Part shown: positions 23,460 to 31,475 of the stretch, piece by piece | Layout of the letters: each line of letters starts with the position of its first letter | How positions within the stretch are numbered: the stretch's first letter is position 1 | Assembly (NCBI GenBank): GCA_946410085.1 | Contig: CAMJZA010000038.1 | Coordinates: forward strand, 1 to 34,031 | Direction: 5' to 3' | Length of the DNA stretch: 34,031 nucleotides | DNA from: an uncultured Treponema sp. | Lineage (GTDB): Bacteria > Spirochaetota > Spirochaetia > Treponematales > Treponemataceae | Translations under genes and position numbers: made by a program | The notes under the pieces: generated by a model | What the model saw: the letters and a program-made list of their open reading frames with translations, nothing else | Databases searched by the model: none | Told to the model about the DNA's origin: nothing

Positions 23460-23978
23460 TTACGCTCCTAAAAGATTAATATATACACAAGTGCTAATTG
23501 CACAAACAATAATACTTCGTATTGACAATCTCAGAAATTTAGCCTTTTCTTCATTGTTGTTACGGTGATTTAACACCACTTCTTTATATGCTGTTATTAT
23601 ATCAATCATTTCAAAATTTTTCTGGTGTCCTAAAATTTCTGGAGTTATAATACTGATATCAAAATATGAATAAACAGAAGTATTTATTGTTTTGAATGAG
23701 AAAAGGATGCATGCTAAAAAGGAAATATAAATTAGCATACCTGATACAATTTTTAGTAAGATAAAAAAAGTCAATGTATCAGTAAATAATTGGAAAATGT
23801 TTTTTATCTTAATACTATTGAACAAGAAAGAAAACATACCAACTGCTACAGTAATTATTATTCCGCTTCTAGTTTCCAAGCTTTGCTTTCTTTCTCGTTC
23901 GTGGGCATATTCATTTTGAAGCAAATTAAAATATGGCTCTAAAGATCCCATATAAAGCAAATCCTTTTCTTCGTTCAT
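23460..23978 (-). CDS. Three-TM membrane protein with charged N terminus (effector-like)
   Basis: A 172-aa protein. An N-terminal soluble stretch (YFNLLQNEYAHERERKQSLE) precedes three predicted membrane segments: about 39-55 (GIIITVAVGMFSFLF), about 70-95 (the FFILLKIVSGML and ISFLACILF region) and about 152-170 (SIIVCAISTCVYINLL). A cytosolic stretch with charged residues (HQKNFEMIDIITAYKEVV) separates the last two. A charged helix running into a multi-TM unit recalls the SLATT or Pycsar-type membrane effectors of defence systems, but I cannot assign a family and no nucleotidyl cyclase is adjacent. Strongly AT-rich, wedged between two GC-richer radical SAM genes, so probably an inserted cassette. 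AAGGATC lies upstream of the ATG. Confidence 0.65.
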   Translation of the reverse strand: MNEEKDLLYMGSLEPYFNLLQNEYAHERERKQSLETRSGIIITVAVGMFSFLFNSIKIKNIFQLFTDTLTFFILLKIVSGMLIYISFLACILFSFKTINTSVYSYFDISIITPEILGHQKNFEMIDIITAYKEVVLNHRNNNEEKAKFLRLSIRSIIVCAISTCVYINLLGA

Positions 23979-24030
23979 TTTGAAAAGATCCTTAAGAATA
24001 TAAAAAATCTAGCATTCCATTATACAATCT

Positions 24031-25164
24031 TTACTTGTTGAATTTCTGTTCCCCAGCTACCACGAAATTAGGGTTATCGTCACCGCAACCACCACATACC
24101 TGGCAGAATGAGTTGCAGCCACTCTTCATCTCTCCAAGGCACAGGCTCAGCAGTCTTTTACCAACTTCGTCTCCTGTATTCGCAGAAAGGTCAACGTAGT
24201 CGGAATCCCTAGGAATGTACCTACCTGCCTTTTCAGCACTCCATCCAGCATTGCAGTAGAAAAGCTTGCAGTCAGCAAGTCCATGCCATGAAGTCCCGCA
24301 CCTTCTCATGTGCTCCACCGTCTCTTCAGGTGACCTGATGAATATCTTCTCCGGGAAATTGAAGTCCCTCCACTTCAGGGATTTGTTGACCTTGTGGGCG
24401 ACGCCACACAGCTCCAGCTTACTCCGTACGGCTTCCAGCCTTTCTCCATATGGTAGTACGTGGGTGTAGTCGCTGACATGAACCTCATAACCGAAATTCC
24501 TGCATATAGAGCACAGCCTGTCGGATGGAAGTATGGACCCGTTGGTTATTATCCTGACCTTGCCAATCCGATCCTTGTACTTTTCCCCCAGTTTTTCCAG
24601 AAACGGCTCCAAATCTTTGTTCAGTAGTGGTTCGCCGCCAACAATCTGATATTTGAATATGTAATCGGTATGGTTCATCAGGGCGTCAATATTCTCTTCG
24701 AGTTCCCCTAAAGAATAATCCTTTCGCTCCTTATAATAGGGCATGAACATATTGCAGTTTCTGCAGTTGAAGGTGCACCGTGTGGTTACTGCGGTATGAA
24801 CCTCCATAAGGTTCACCCTGCCGAGGCGCCTGTAGGACCATTCGCAGATGAACCTCTCTATACCCGTGAAATCCTTATTCTCAACGAACCCTTTTTCCTC
24901 AAGGAACTTCCTGATGCCAGCATATGCCAAGGTCTCGGCCACAATGACTATCTTCAGGCCACGTATATCCGTCTCGACCTCATTGAACGGATGTATCTCC
25001 ACTCCCTCGAAAGAGTTTCCTCTCTTTTCAGGGGCATTGTCGATGATATACTTCATTCTGACAATTTTATGCAGGTTGTGCAGATAGACCTCGGCTGTGC
25101 TTCCGAAGCCGAATATAGCCACCTCCGATACCTGCTCCCAGTCAGGCGAAAGTTTTCCCAGCAC
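24031..25164 (-). CDS. Rossmann-domain fusion to radical SAM protein
   Basis: A 377-aa protein. Residues 13-100 form the small Rossmann-like domain (VAIFGFGSTAEVYLHNL, YIIDNAPEKRG, IVIVAETLAYAGI). From about 118 a radical SAM domain follows, with the cluster motif TRCTFNCRNCNMF (C130, C134, C137), YQIVGGEPLLN and VRIITNGS. The C terminus has CQVCGGCG, a candidate auxiliary cluster site. A truncated copy of this C terminus occurs at 21026-21189. The gene starts three bases after the stop of the HAD-type gene at 25168, so they form one operon. Radical chemistry on a sugar or peptide is expected; the substrate is unknown. Confidence 0.82.
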   Translation of the reverse strand: MLGKLSPDWEQVSEVAIFGFGSTAEVYLHNLHKIVRMKYIIDNAPEKRGNSFEGVEIHPFNEVETDIRGLKIVIVAETLAYAGIRKFLEEKGFVENKDFTGIERFICEWSYRRLGRVNLMEVHTAVTTRCTFNCRNCNMFMPYYKERKDYSLGELEENIDALMNHTDYIFKYQIVGGEPLLNKDLEPFLEKLGEKYKDRIGKVRIITNGSILPSDRLCSICRNFGYEVHVSDYTHVLPYGERLEAVRSKLELCGVAHKVNKSLKWRDFNFPEKIFIRSPEETVEHMRRCGTSWHGLADCKLFYCNAGWSAEKAGRYIPRDSDYVDLSANTGDEVGKRLLSLCLGEMKSGCNSFCQVCGGCGDDNPNFVVAGEQKFNK

Positions 25165-25167
25165 CGT

Positions 25168-27294
25168 TTACTCCCATATTTGATATTCGGTTGTCGTGGA
25201 CGCAACATCCTCCCTGTAAAAACTCAACTTGTCTCTTTCTGAAGGCTCAAAGCCGCTGTCCATGAACATCTCGAAGACAGAATTCCATAAGGTTGGGAAC
25301 GACAAGTCGATTCCAAGGGTGTTTTCCAAGCCGTGCAATTCGTCCATGCACTGTAAGATTCCATCCTGCATTTTCTCCCTTATCGAGAAACACTTCTGAT
25401 TTTTCATTTCAGGGAGACGGTTGACGGTTCCGTTCTCATCAATGCTGCATGCACATCCAAATGGAGAGGTATAGAACGATTCTATGAAGGTTGACCGTTT
25501 CAGAACATTGCTTGTATCGCCCTGTTTTGCATCATTTCCGAAACATCCCCTCATGTATTGTTTGTGAAAATAGGGATTTGATTCCTTCATGCATGCAGTC
25601 ATATAGTAACCGGGTATTTCTTTCCCAAGAAGCTTGCCTATGTAAAACTGTATGGAGCCGTAATAGCTTATGTCGACGATGGCAGCATCTTCTGTACTGA
25701 ACACATTCTCAAGATATTTAATATATCGCCTCCTCTGTTCAGATGAATTTCTGAGAATCTGTTCCTTATATTGCTGTATAAACCTATCAAGCTCCTGTGA
25801 ATCGTCCACGTATTCCAACTCTGCATTTTTACCAGTTATCTCTATATTAAGACGTGTCTTAAAGAGTTTTCTGTAAGTTCCAGAGAACGGCATTGCCCTC
25901 AATGCATTCGTGATGTCGGATTCAGATTTAATGTTTATATTCCAAAGCAGAATCCTTGAGGCATCAAAATAGGATGTCGAAATGGATTCGTCTGATACGA
26001 GAGCAAGATAACGCTCGAATTCAGGCTTCAGAAGGAAGCCGTCCCTCCCTACGAAGCATAGTTTTCTTACTCCATCTTTCTTACAGGCTTTGTGGAGCCA
26101 TTTTGCAAAGGAATAGGCAATTCCTCCCAACAAATAGAACCCAGTCTCTTCGGGTGTGGAAAAGCAGACTATTCCCCGGTGTGTACTAAGGCGGAAAGGA
26201 TTGTTGAACAGCCTGCTTGTCAGGAATCCCATTACGATGGAGGAGTCAATTCCGTCAATATTCACGTGCTCGGTCTTCAGGGATGACTTTTCGGCAAGCT
26301 CTCGGCAGCTCTTAATCAGAAAGGTATCTATACCTTCCTGTGTCGGAATTATTCCATCGGCAAGCTCATCGTCCCCGATGTGCAGGGAAGGTCTGTCTTC
26401 GCATATGAAGCGCTCCCGGACCAGCTTCCACAGGCCTCCACGTCTTTTTGATTTTCCATACTCGCAGGAGACGACAATCTGCTCTTTTCTCGCAGGAATT
26501 CCTATCGCATTCAGCAATGTCAGAAGGTACTCGCTGGTATAGTACATGTCACTGACGAAATACACCTTATGGCTCTGCATGGCAACATTGCATATCCGAA
26601 CCATCTCCAGCCTTGGAATCAGGAGCCTCCTGTCAGTTTCCTTTTCAAGAAGTTCGGCTTTTGCAACGTCCTGAGATGTCAGAACATTGCTTTCGACAAG
26701 CTTTTCGTAGATTCTGGTCAGGCTTGGCTCATCCTGAGATGCACCTGCCTTCTTCCGGGCTTCAACGAATCGTTTTTTGCTTCCCCTTTTTACTCCTATT
26801 GCATCGACATCCAGAAGTTCAAAAACATCACCGGGAAAATAAACCTTCCTAGCTAGGAGAGTATCAAATATGTCAAAGAATATGGTTCCATGCCTGTCTA
26901 TCTCTGCGAGCAGCTTCTCTGAATCAAGATTCCAATATGGGTCGCTTGTGTCAACAGATTTATTTGCCTTGGCTTGTGTCCCATCTAGAAAAAAGATTGG
27001 AATGTTCCAATCTTTAATCCTGTTGTATATCGTCGTCCAATATCCCTTTGCGGTATTGATGACAAGCATATCGGCAGCGGATTCTACAGTATCCCTTGTC
27101 AACAATGGCAACCCATATTTCTCCCCGCCTGAATTGTAAACATTCCTGTCCGTAAGACCTATAATGTTCAACCGATTAAAAGCATCTTTTAAGACTGCTG
27201 TTTTCCTGCCTGTCCCATACAGAACTTTCTTTCTTGTCTTGAACAAAGAAAATGTACGTTCAAAAGACTCTATTTCATCATCATAGATGTTCAT
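25168..27294 (-). CDS. Large HAD-superfamily protein with N-terminal Rossmann-like domain (COG5610 type)
   Basis: A 708-aa protein. Residues 21-105 are the small Rossmann-like domain (KKVLYGTGRKTAVLKDAF, IIGLTDR, MLVINTA). A HAD domain follows with TIFFDIFDTLLARKV (nucleophile D141, then D144), KVYFVSDMYYTSEYL (motif II region) and LHIGDDELADGI (motif IV). The long C-terminal half (about 350-708), with CFVGRDGFLL and AAIVDISYYGSIQ, matches the extended predicted hydrolases of COG5610 found in polysaccharide loci. It may be a phosphatase or a phosphosugar transferase; the reaction is unknown. No promoter could be assigned in the 27295-27437 gap. Confidence 0.8.
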   Translation of the reverse strand: MNIYDDEIESFERTFSLFKTRKKVLYGTGRKTAVLKDAFNRLNIIGLTDRNVYNSGGEKYGLPLLTRDTVESAADMLVINTAKGYWTTIYNRIKDWNIPIFFLDGTQAKANKSVDTSDPYWNLDSEKLLAEIDRHGTIFFDIFDTLLARKVYFPGDVFELLDVDAIGVKRGSKKRFVEARKKAGASQDEPSLTRIYEKLVESNVLTSQDVAKAELLEKETDRRLLIPRLEMVRICNVAMQSHKVYFVSDMYYTSEYLLTLLNAIGIPARKEQIVVSCEYGKSKRRGGLWKLVRERFICEDRPSLHIGDDELADGIIPTQEGIDTFLIKSCRELAEKSSLKTEHVNIDGIDSSIVMGFLTSRLFNNPFRLSTHRGIVCFSTPEETGFYLLGGIAYSFAKWLHKACKKDGVRKLCFVGRDGFLLKPEFERYLALVSDESISTSYFDASRILLWNINIKSESDITNALRAMPFSGTYRKLFKTRLNIEITGKNAELEYVDDSQELDRFIQQYKEQILRNSSEQRRRYIKYLENVFSTEDAAIVDISYYGSIQFYIGKLLGKEIPGYYMTACMKESNPYFHKQYMRGCFGNDAKQGDTSNVLKRSTFIESFYTSPFGCACSIDENGTVNRLPEMKNQKCFSIREKMQDGILQCMDELHGLENTLGIDLSFPTLWNSVFEMFMDSGFEPSERDKLSFYREDVASTTTEYQIWE

Positions 27295-27373
27295 TTAGAT
27301 ATTCTTTTCTTGTTAAGCATTCATTTATGAAAATGAACCAGTTGCAAATGGCGGTCTTTTTTGCACAGGCTCA

Positions 27374-27411
27374 CGAGGACCTCATCGTACTACATGCAAT
27401 TGCAGTCCTCG
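27374..27411. repeat. 7-bp inverted repeat with palindromic loop
   Basis: CGAGGAC (27374-27380) and GTCCTCG (27405-27411) enclose a loop holding TGCAATTGCA. There is no adjacent T run on either strand, so terminator function is doubtful. The rest of 27295-27437 shows no gene. It may be a regulatory hairpin upstream of the HAD-type gene. Confidence 0.35.
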
Positions 27412-27437
27412 CAGGTTAATTTTGAAACTGCCTCAAA

Positions 27438-27643
27438 TCAATATGCCCTTCTATACATTTCTACTATACCACCTTGCATAGCAGGCTTCCATCCAAGTTC
27501 TCTGAGGGATGATATATCCAAATTCATATAAAGGGTTCTGGGGAACTCATTTTTTTCATCCTGTATCTCATACCGGACTGAAATTCCGGTATCATTTGCT
27601 ACGGCACTTGCCATTTCTGCAATTATGAGTCTCTCAAGCTGCT
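27438..27643 (-). pseudogene. NAD-dependent epimerase/dehydratase, C-terminal remnant
   Basis: A minus-strand frame of about 67 codons contains LIIAEMASAVANDTGISVRY and, further on, PRTLYMNLDISSLRELGW followed by KPAMQGGIVEMYRRAY and a stop. This is the end of a sugar-nucleotide SDR epimerase (the L-G-W-x-P motif and the final helix). The Rossmann part is missing. The remnant lies between the PIN-domain gene and the HAD-type gene and marks a former glycan gene cut by the insertion of the HTH-ImmA-PIN cassette or by a deletion. Confidence 0.7.
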
Positions 27644-27661
27644 TTGATTAAAGCTGTCCTC

Positions 27662-28600
27662 TTAAAATGCAATCTTTATCGTATTTTTTGCGAACATTAA
27701 ACGGGACAATTCACTTGGCGTAAACGTATACTCTTCAGTATGCAAATCGCTCTTTTCCATCAGTGCCAAGGTACAAATATTTGATGGATAAATCGTCCGT
27801 ATTGCCTCTGTCAGCTCTCCTTCATCCATAAAGAGGTCTTCTTCGAGCATAGCTTGAAAAAGTTTTGCGGAACTGAAAATTCCCGGCTGTTTGTCGGTGA
27901 CATCGTGAGGAATGGACTTGGTGCTTTTGCTGATGGCTCCCGCAGCACCACGATCATCTGTGTAGATTGTAAACTTGCATGTGGGTTCAGCCGGCAGGTG
28001 TAGCATCATGTATATGCATATCCCAATAAGCTGCTCACCGAGATTGTCTCCATGTTGCTTGTTTGACCGGACGCTGGAAAAGAAATGTGCACATAAATCC
28101 TTATTACTTGGAATTGCTCCGTCTCCTACAAGGGCTGTCAATATGGCATCTTTTTTAATGCTCTCTTTTATCGTACTTGTCTGAGTATTAAAACTTCTCA
28201 CCGCATAACGCAGTTTTTCATTTACCGCATTTGCAGACTGGAAGGCCTCAATCAAAAAATCATATATGCAGCTTTCTTCAAACAGGATGATTTTTATATC
28301 ATTCTCGGCCAAGGTCTTGAAATAACCTATAACACGGGAATGTATACAATGTCCGTCTCCAGCAAGTTCCATGAGAACACACTTGGAAATAACAGCAACG
28401 CTGTTTTTGGTTTTCAGATAATCGCAGATTTTTTTCTGATGCTTTTCTGGCAGGATTGCATGATGTTGAACCGCACACGTATCATAGAAAATCACGAGAT
28501 CGGCATTTTCGATGGCAGGCTTGTAATCTGAAAAATCTGTCAGTACATACGCTTGCAATGCGGCAAAATTTTCAGGTGTCTCTGTATACGCTGTTGACAT
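27662..28600 (-). CDS. PIN-domain-like nuclease in a HTH/ImmA cassette
   Basis: A 312-aa protein. The N-terminal strand and first acid fit a PIN nuclease: LVIFYDTCAV (D40), then CVLMELAGDGH (E79), HGDNLGEQL (D185, E189) and FTIYTDDRGAA (D215, D216). A quartet of acids spaced this way is the metal-binding active site of PIN RNases. Other segments between 100 and 180 form a helical insertion larger than in VapC toxins. Its ATG overlaps the ImmA-like stop (TAATG), so it is translationally coupled to the regulator pair upstream. It could be the effector of the cassette, held in check until the peptidase acts. The PIN call rests on motifs only. Confidence 0.7.
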   Translation of the reverse strand: MSTAYTETPENFAALQAYVLTDFSDYKPAIENADLVIFYDTCAVQHHAILPEKHQKKICDYLKTKNSVAVISKCVLMELAGDGHCIHSRVIGYFKTLAENDIKIILFEESCIYDFLIEAFQSANAVNEKLRYAVRSFNTQTSTIKESIKKDAILTALVGDGAIPSNKDLCAHFFSSVRSNKQHGDNLGEQLIGICIYMMLHLPAEPTCKFTIYTDDRGAAGAISKSTKSIPHDVTDKQPGIFSSAKLFQAMLEEDLFMDEGELTEAIRTIYPSNICTLALMEKSDLHTEEYTFTPSELSRLMFAKNTIKIAF

Positions 28601-29418
28601 TACACCACTGCCTTTATCCTTGAAAAAAGCGTTTTGATGTTTTCCAAGACTATCTGCAGAGTACGGTCATCGACATAGTTTTTTTGTATATATTCGTCTC
28701 CTTTTTGTTTAACATATTGCAGCAAGTTATCTGATGTATCGGCTTTTGACGGCTTCAGGTCTGATATATCAAACCACAGCTTTTCAAACTCCGATTTGAT
28801 TGCATCAGAATCAATATCAAGATATTTGGGACGACAACTTTTTATCAGTTCCAGTTCATAACAACGTATATATACTGCCATGAAAGGAGCTTTGAAGTAA
28901 TGCATCAAAGCTACAACTACTCTAAATTCGTCAAAGCCTGTCTTTTCACTGTCAGTTGTATATAGGAGTTTGAGCTTTGAAAATAGATTTGCAAACTCCA
29001 CTTTCGGCATGAGCAAATTGCCGGCAAATATATTCGCTTTTATCTCATCCTCATTGGAATAATAATCTAAATCAATCCTCGCTTTATTCAGTTCCTCTCC
29101 AGCAGGAAAAAAAACATGATAGAGTTCATGGCACAGCGCGAAATTGGTATTTAATACCGGCATGCTGGTATTGATAACCAAATATGAAAGTGCATCGCCT
29201 TTATATACGAAGGCTCCTATCTCGTCATCCCTCAACGGAATTTGTATTACCAGATATTTTCTTTTAATAAGATATGGACTTACAATCTGAAGTACATCAC
29301 GGACTCCATTCAGAGTTTGCAGGTTTACCTGCTGGCAAAACTGCTCTATATCACCCTCTATTTCTTTTGAATGAGTTTTCCCATATTCCAGTATCCGTCT
29401 GAGACGTTCGATTGTCAT
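28600..29418 (-). CDS. ImmA/IrrE-family metallopeptidase
   Basis: A 272-aa protein with the zinc peptidase motif HELYH at 97-101 inside FALCHELYHVFF, and a second acidic segment about 25 residues later (EDEIKANIFAGNLLMPK), matching the E-x-x-A-x-x-F-A-x-x-L-L-M-P pattern of ImmA/IrrE. These enzymes cleave a partner HTH repressor when activated, for example ImmA cutting ImmR in ICEBs1 or IrrE cutting DdrO. The ATG overlaps the HTH gene stop as ATGA, and the stop overlaps the PIN gene start, forming a compact three-gene unit. Length beyond about 150 residues forms an uncharacterised C-terminal region that might sense a signal. Confidence 0.88.
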   Translation of the reverse strand: MTIERLRRILEYGKTHSKEIEGDIEQFCQQVNLQTLNGVRDVLQIVSPYLIKRKYLVIQIPLRDDEIGAFVYKGDALSYLVINTSMPVLNTNFALCHELYHVFFPAGEELNKARIDLDYYSNEDEIKANIFAGNLLMPKVEFANLFSKLKLLYTTDSEKTGFDEFRVVVALMHYFKAPFMAVYIRCYELELIKSCRPKYLDIDSDAIKSEFEKLWFDISDLKPSKADTSDNLLQYVKQKGDEYIQKNYVDDRTLQIVLENIKTLFSRIKAVV

Positions 29419-29780
29419 TGCTCCACCATACCTAAGAATGAATCTTTGGCACTCAGGATTATATCAACATTCTCCATAAGCTCAAGCAACGCATTAGACA
29501 CCTCGGTCTGTTTTTCCGTAGGACTTCCCGCATAAAACGCAATGCGTGCAGAAGAAGGCGGATAATCGGTCTTCAGTTTAAAATTCTGGTTCAGAAAATA
29601 TTGAACGCTTCTTCCTGCTGCCTTGCTGAGGGCTTCGAGATCAGATTCCGACGCCGGCTGCTTTCCGGTGAGGATGCGGGATAATTTGTGCTCCTCTATT
29701 CCTGACTTACGGCTGATATAGTTCTGCTTGATTTGCAGTGCTGTCAGGAACATATTGAAATTACTGACAAACGTAGACAT
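29415..29780 (-). CDS. XRE-family HTH regulator
   Basis: A 121-aa regulator from the chosen start. The helix-turn-helix lies in about residues 15-60: TALQIKQNYISRKSGIEE, then HKLSRILTGKQPASESDLE and ALSKAAGRSVQYFL. This is the Cro/C1 type. The C-terminal half carries a hydrophobic segment that could contact the peptidase. ATG 29780 is chosen over 29795 because TTGGGGAGA lies just upstream. Palindromic sites with CTATC/GATAG arms lie upstream (29801-29811 and 29882-29898), which suits autoregulation. Confidence 0.85.
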   Translation of the reverse strand: MSTFVSNFNMFLTALQIKQNYISRKSGIEEHKLSRILTGKQPASESDLEALSKAAGRSVQYFLNQNFKLKTDYPPSSARIAFYAGSPTEKQTEVSNALLELMENVDIILSAKDSFLGMVEQ

Positions 29781-29800
29781 AGAATTTCTCCCCAAAGAAA

Positions 29801-29811
29801 CTATCCGATAG
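29801..29811. promoter_or_regulatory. Candidate operator CTATC-C-GATAG
   Basis: An 11-bp palindrome (CTATCCGATAG) in the leader, about 20 bp upstream of the HTH gene start. The same half-sites recur at 29882-29898 with a 7-bp spacer. Probable binding sites for the HTH regulator; untested. Confidence 0.5.
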
Positions 29812-29853
29812 CAATATTTGATATATCCCTACCCTATAAGTCTACTGTATATC

Positions 29854-29877
29854 ATGATTTTATGCAAGCAAAATCAT
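29854..29877. repeat. 8-bp inverted repeat in the HTH promoter region
   Basis: ATGATTTT (29854-29861) and AAAATCAT (29870-29877) are perfect inverted arms with an 8-nt loop. On the minus strand the unit holds a possible -35 (TTGCAT), 17 bp before TAGACT as a weak -10, so it may be part of the cassette promoter. Confidence 0.4.
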
Positions 29878-29881
29878 ACTT

Positions 29882-29898
29882 CTATCGAAAAATGATAG
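29882..29898. promoter_or_regulatory. Second candidate operator CTATC-N7-GATAG
   Basis: CTATC at 29882-29886 and GATAG at 29894-29898 with a 7-bp spacer, upstream of the inverted repeat at 29854. It shares half-sites with the palindrome at 29801-29811. Confidence 0.45.
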
Positions 29899-29973
29899 CA
29901 AGAACAAGAAATGTAACTCTGCCACTTTCTACAAGACCCTGGCAGGATGTCGTCGGCCACCAACAGGGTGTCA

Positions 29974-30669
29974 TTATCCCCGAGTCGTCAGCAGCGCCCT
30001 GTAGATGTCCAGATCGTCTTGAGTTGTCAGCTTCAAATTCTTGTCCGACCCCTTGGAGAAGTATATTTTCTCACCAAGGACATTCATAAGAACACAAGTT
30101 GCCGCTGTATTTTCAATATTCCTTTGCTTTGCCTGTTCATGTGCCCACAGAAGTTTTTCCAATGAATATGTGTGTGGTGTCTGGGTGCGGAAAAGCTCTT
30201 CACGGGGAATGCTGTCGGAGGACTCAAAACCGTTCTTACTCCTGAATATCGCCTCTATGCACGGCATGGCGGCTACCGCACAGCCATGCTCTTTGTATGT
30301 TGCAAGACTGTCAGAAATTATTTCTGCAGAGACGAAAGGACGATTGCCGTCGTGAACCATTATGGTATCCGAAGGATTACACTCTTCCTTTAGTTTCATG
30401 AGTCCCATGTAGATGGACTCCTGTCCAGTTTTTCCGCCTGTCACGACCCACTTTAGTTTTGTTATGCTGAATTCACCAGCATACGCTTTCACAGTGTCAA
30501 TCCATGCAGGAAGCGTCACGACGATAATCGCATCAACCTGGGGATGCTTTTGGAATGCCTCCATCGTGTGGACTATGACAGGACGCCCATCAATATGCAA
30601 AAACTGCTTGGGAAGATCAAGATGCATCCTGCTACCGATCCCAGCTGCAGTCAACAAAGCAATTGTCAT
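29974..30669 (-). CDS. IspD/TarI-family cytidylyltransferase
   Basis: A 231-aa enzyme that transfers CMP from CTP to a phosphorylated polyol or erythritol. The N terminus IALLTAAGIGSRMHLDLPKQ carries the Gly loop and the L-P-K-Q-F element of the family; later VVTGGKTGQESIYMGL, IMVHDGNRPFVSAEII and FRTQTPHTYSLEKL match IspD/TarI. It starts at an ATG that overlaps the LicD-like stop. Its place next to LicD- and epimerase-like genes, with a TagF-like remnant nearby, favours CDP-ribitol or similar formation for a surface polymer over isoprenoid synthesis. IspD cannot be excluded by sequence. Confidence 0.85.
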   Translation of the reverse strand: MTIALLTAAGIGSRMHLDLPKQFLHIDGRPVIVHTMEAFQKHPQVDAIIVVTLPAWIDTVKAYAGEFSITKLKWVVTGGKTGQESIYMGLMKLKEECNPSDTIMVHDGNRPFVSAEIISDSLATYKEHGCAVAAMPCIEAIFRSKNGFESSDSIPREELFRTQTPHTYSLEKLLWAHEQAKQRNIENTAATCVLMNVLGEKIYFSKGSDKNLKLTTQDDLDIYRALLTTRG

Positions 30670-31475
30670 AACCTGATCTCAACGACTGGATGAACCTTTC
30701 TTTTTTCTTCAGAAGGCAGTTTCATGTAATCGCCAAATTCCTGTTCCAGCCAATCCTTGTAGCCCCTCTCTGCCATGAAAGTCCTTCCCTCAAACTGAAT
30801 GTCGATATACCCGTCATACCATTCCCGCCTGTAGCCCGGGAATCCGCGCGGGACAGGGAAGGTCAGGGCGCGGACAAGTTCCGTAGCACCGTTCCTGTTG
30901 CTCGCCCTGACGAGCATCCTGTAGATTCTGTAGATGCCGTCTCCAAACAGGCGGTACAGGAAGGCATACCACATTCTCCACGTCCCCGACTTGCAGGCAT
31001 GTCGTCCTACGGCTGACCAAAGTATCTTGCGGACGCAGAAGCAGGCGAGCGTATGCAGCTTCCTCGCAATCCTTCCGTCGGGCACCCCGTCGCGAGGAAA
31101 TATGTCCATAAACACGCCCTGCTCATAAGGCATGTCTTCTTGGTGCTCTCGCAGGAACACGGTTTCCTTCCTGCGCAGCTTCCCATAGCCCCAGCGGTAT
31201 CCCGGAGTCTCCGCCATGTCCTGGAAGTAGAACTTTTCGTGGTCCAGATCCCTTTCAAGAACGGATTTGAATTTCTCATACTCTTCCCTGAGCATTGAGA
31301 CATCGGCGTCATCGTCCCAGGGGATGAATCCTCCATTGCGGACCGCACCGAGAAGCGTCCCGCCTGTGAGGCTGTATTTTATGCCGTTCTTACGGCAGAC
31401 CCTGTCGAACTCGGTGAGAATCTCAAATTCGGCCTGCTGGAGCCTCTTTAGCGTCTGTCCGTCAAGCTCAATCAT
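30666..31475 (-). CDS. LicD-family phosphotransferase
   Basis: A 269-aa nucleotidyltransferase-fold protein. The hallmark is KYSLTGGTLLGAVRNGGFIP, followed by the acidic metal site WDDDADVSMLREEYE, near the N terminus. LicD proteins transfer phosphocholine or other phospho-groups from CDP-linked donors to surface glycans. The C-terminal half includes VFMDIFPRDGVPDG, a usual family element. It overlaps the epimerase gene by 8 nt and the IspD-like gene by 4 nt. Donor from the adjacent cytidylyltransferase is a reasonable inference. Confidence 0.9.
   Translation of the reverse strand: MIELDGQTLKRLQQAEFEILTEFDRVCRKNGIKYSLTGGTLLGAVRNGGFIPWDDDADVSMLREEYEKFKSVLERDLDHEKFYFQDMAETPGYRWGYGKLRRKETVFLREHQEDMPYEQGVFMDIFPRDGVPDGRIARKLHTLACFCVRKILWSAVGRHACKSGTWRMWYAFLYRLFGDGIYRIYRMLVRASNRNGATELVRALTFPVPRGFPGYRREWYDGYIDIQFEGRTFMAERGYKDWLEQEFGDYMKLPSEEKRKVHPVVEIRL

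Noticed and set aside
30041..30355. + strand frame of 104 codons inside the IspD-like gene
   Set aside because: Shadow of the minus-strand cytidylyltransferase gene, with Cys/Ser-rich composition and no motif.
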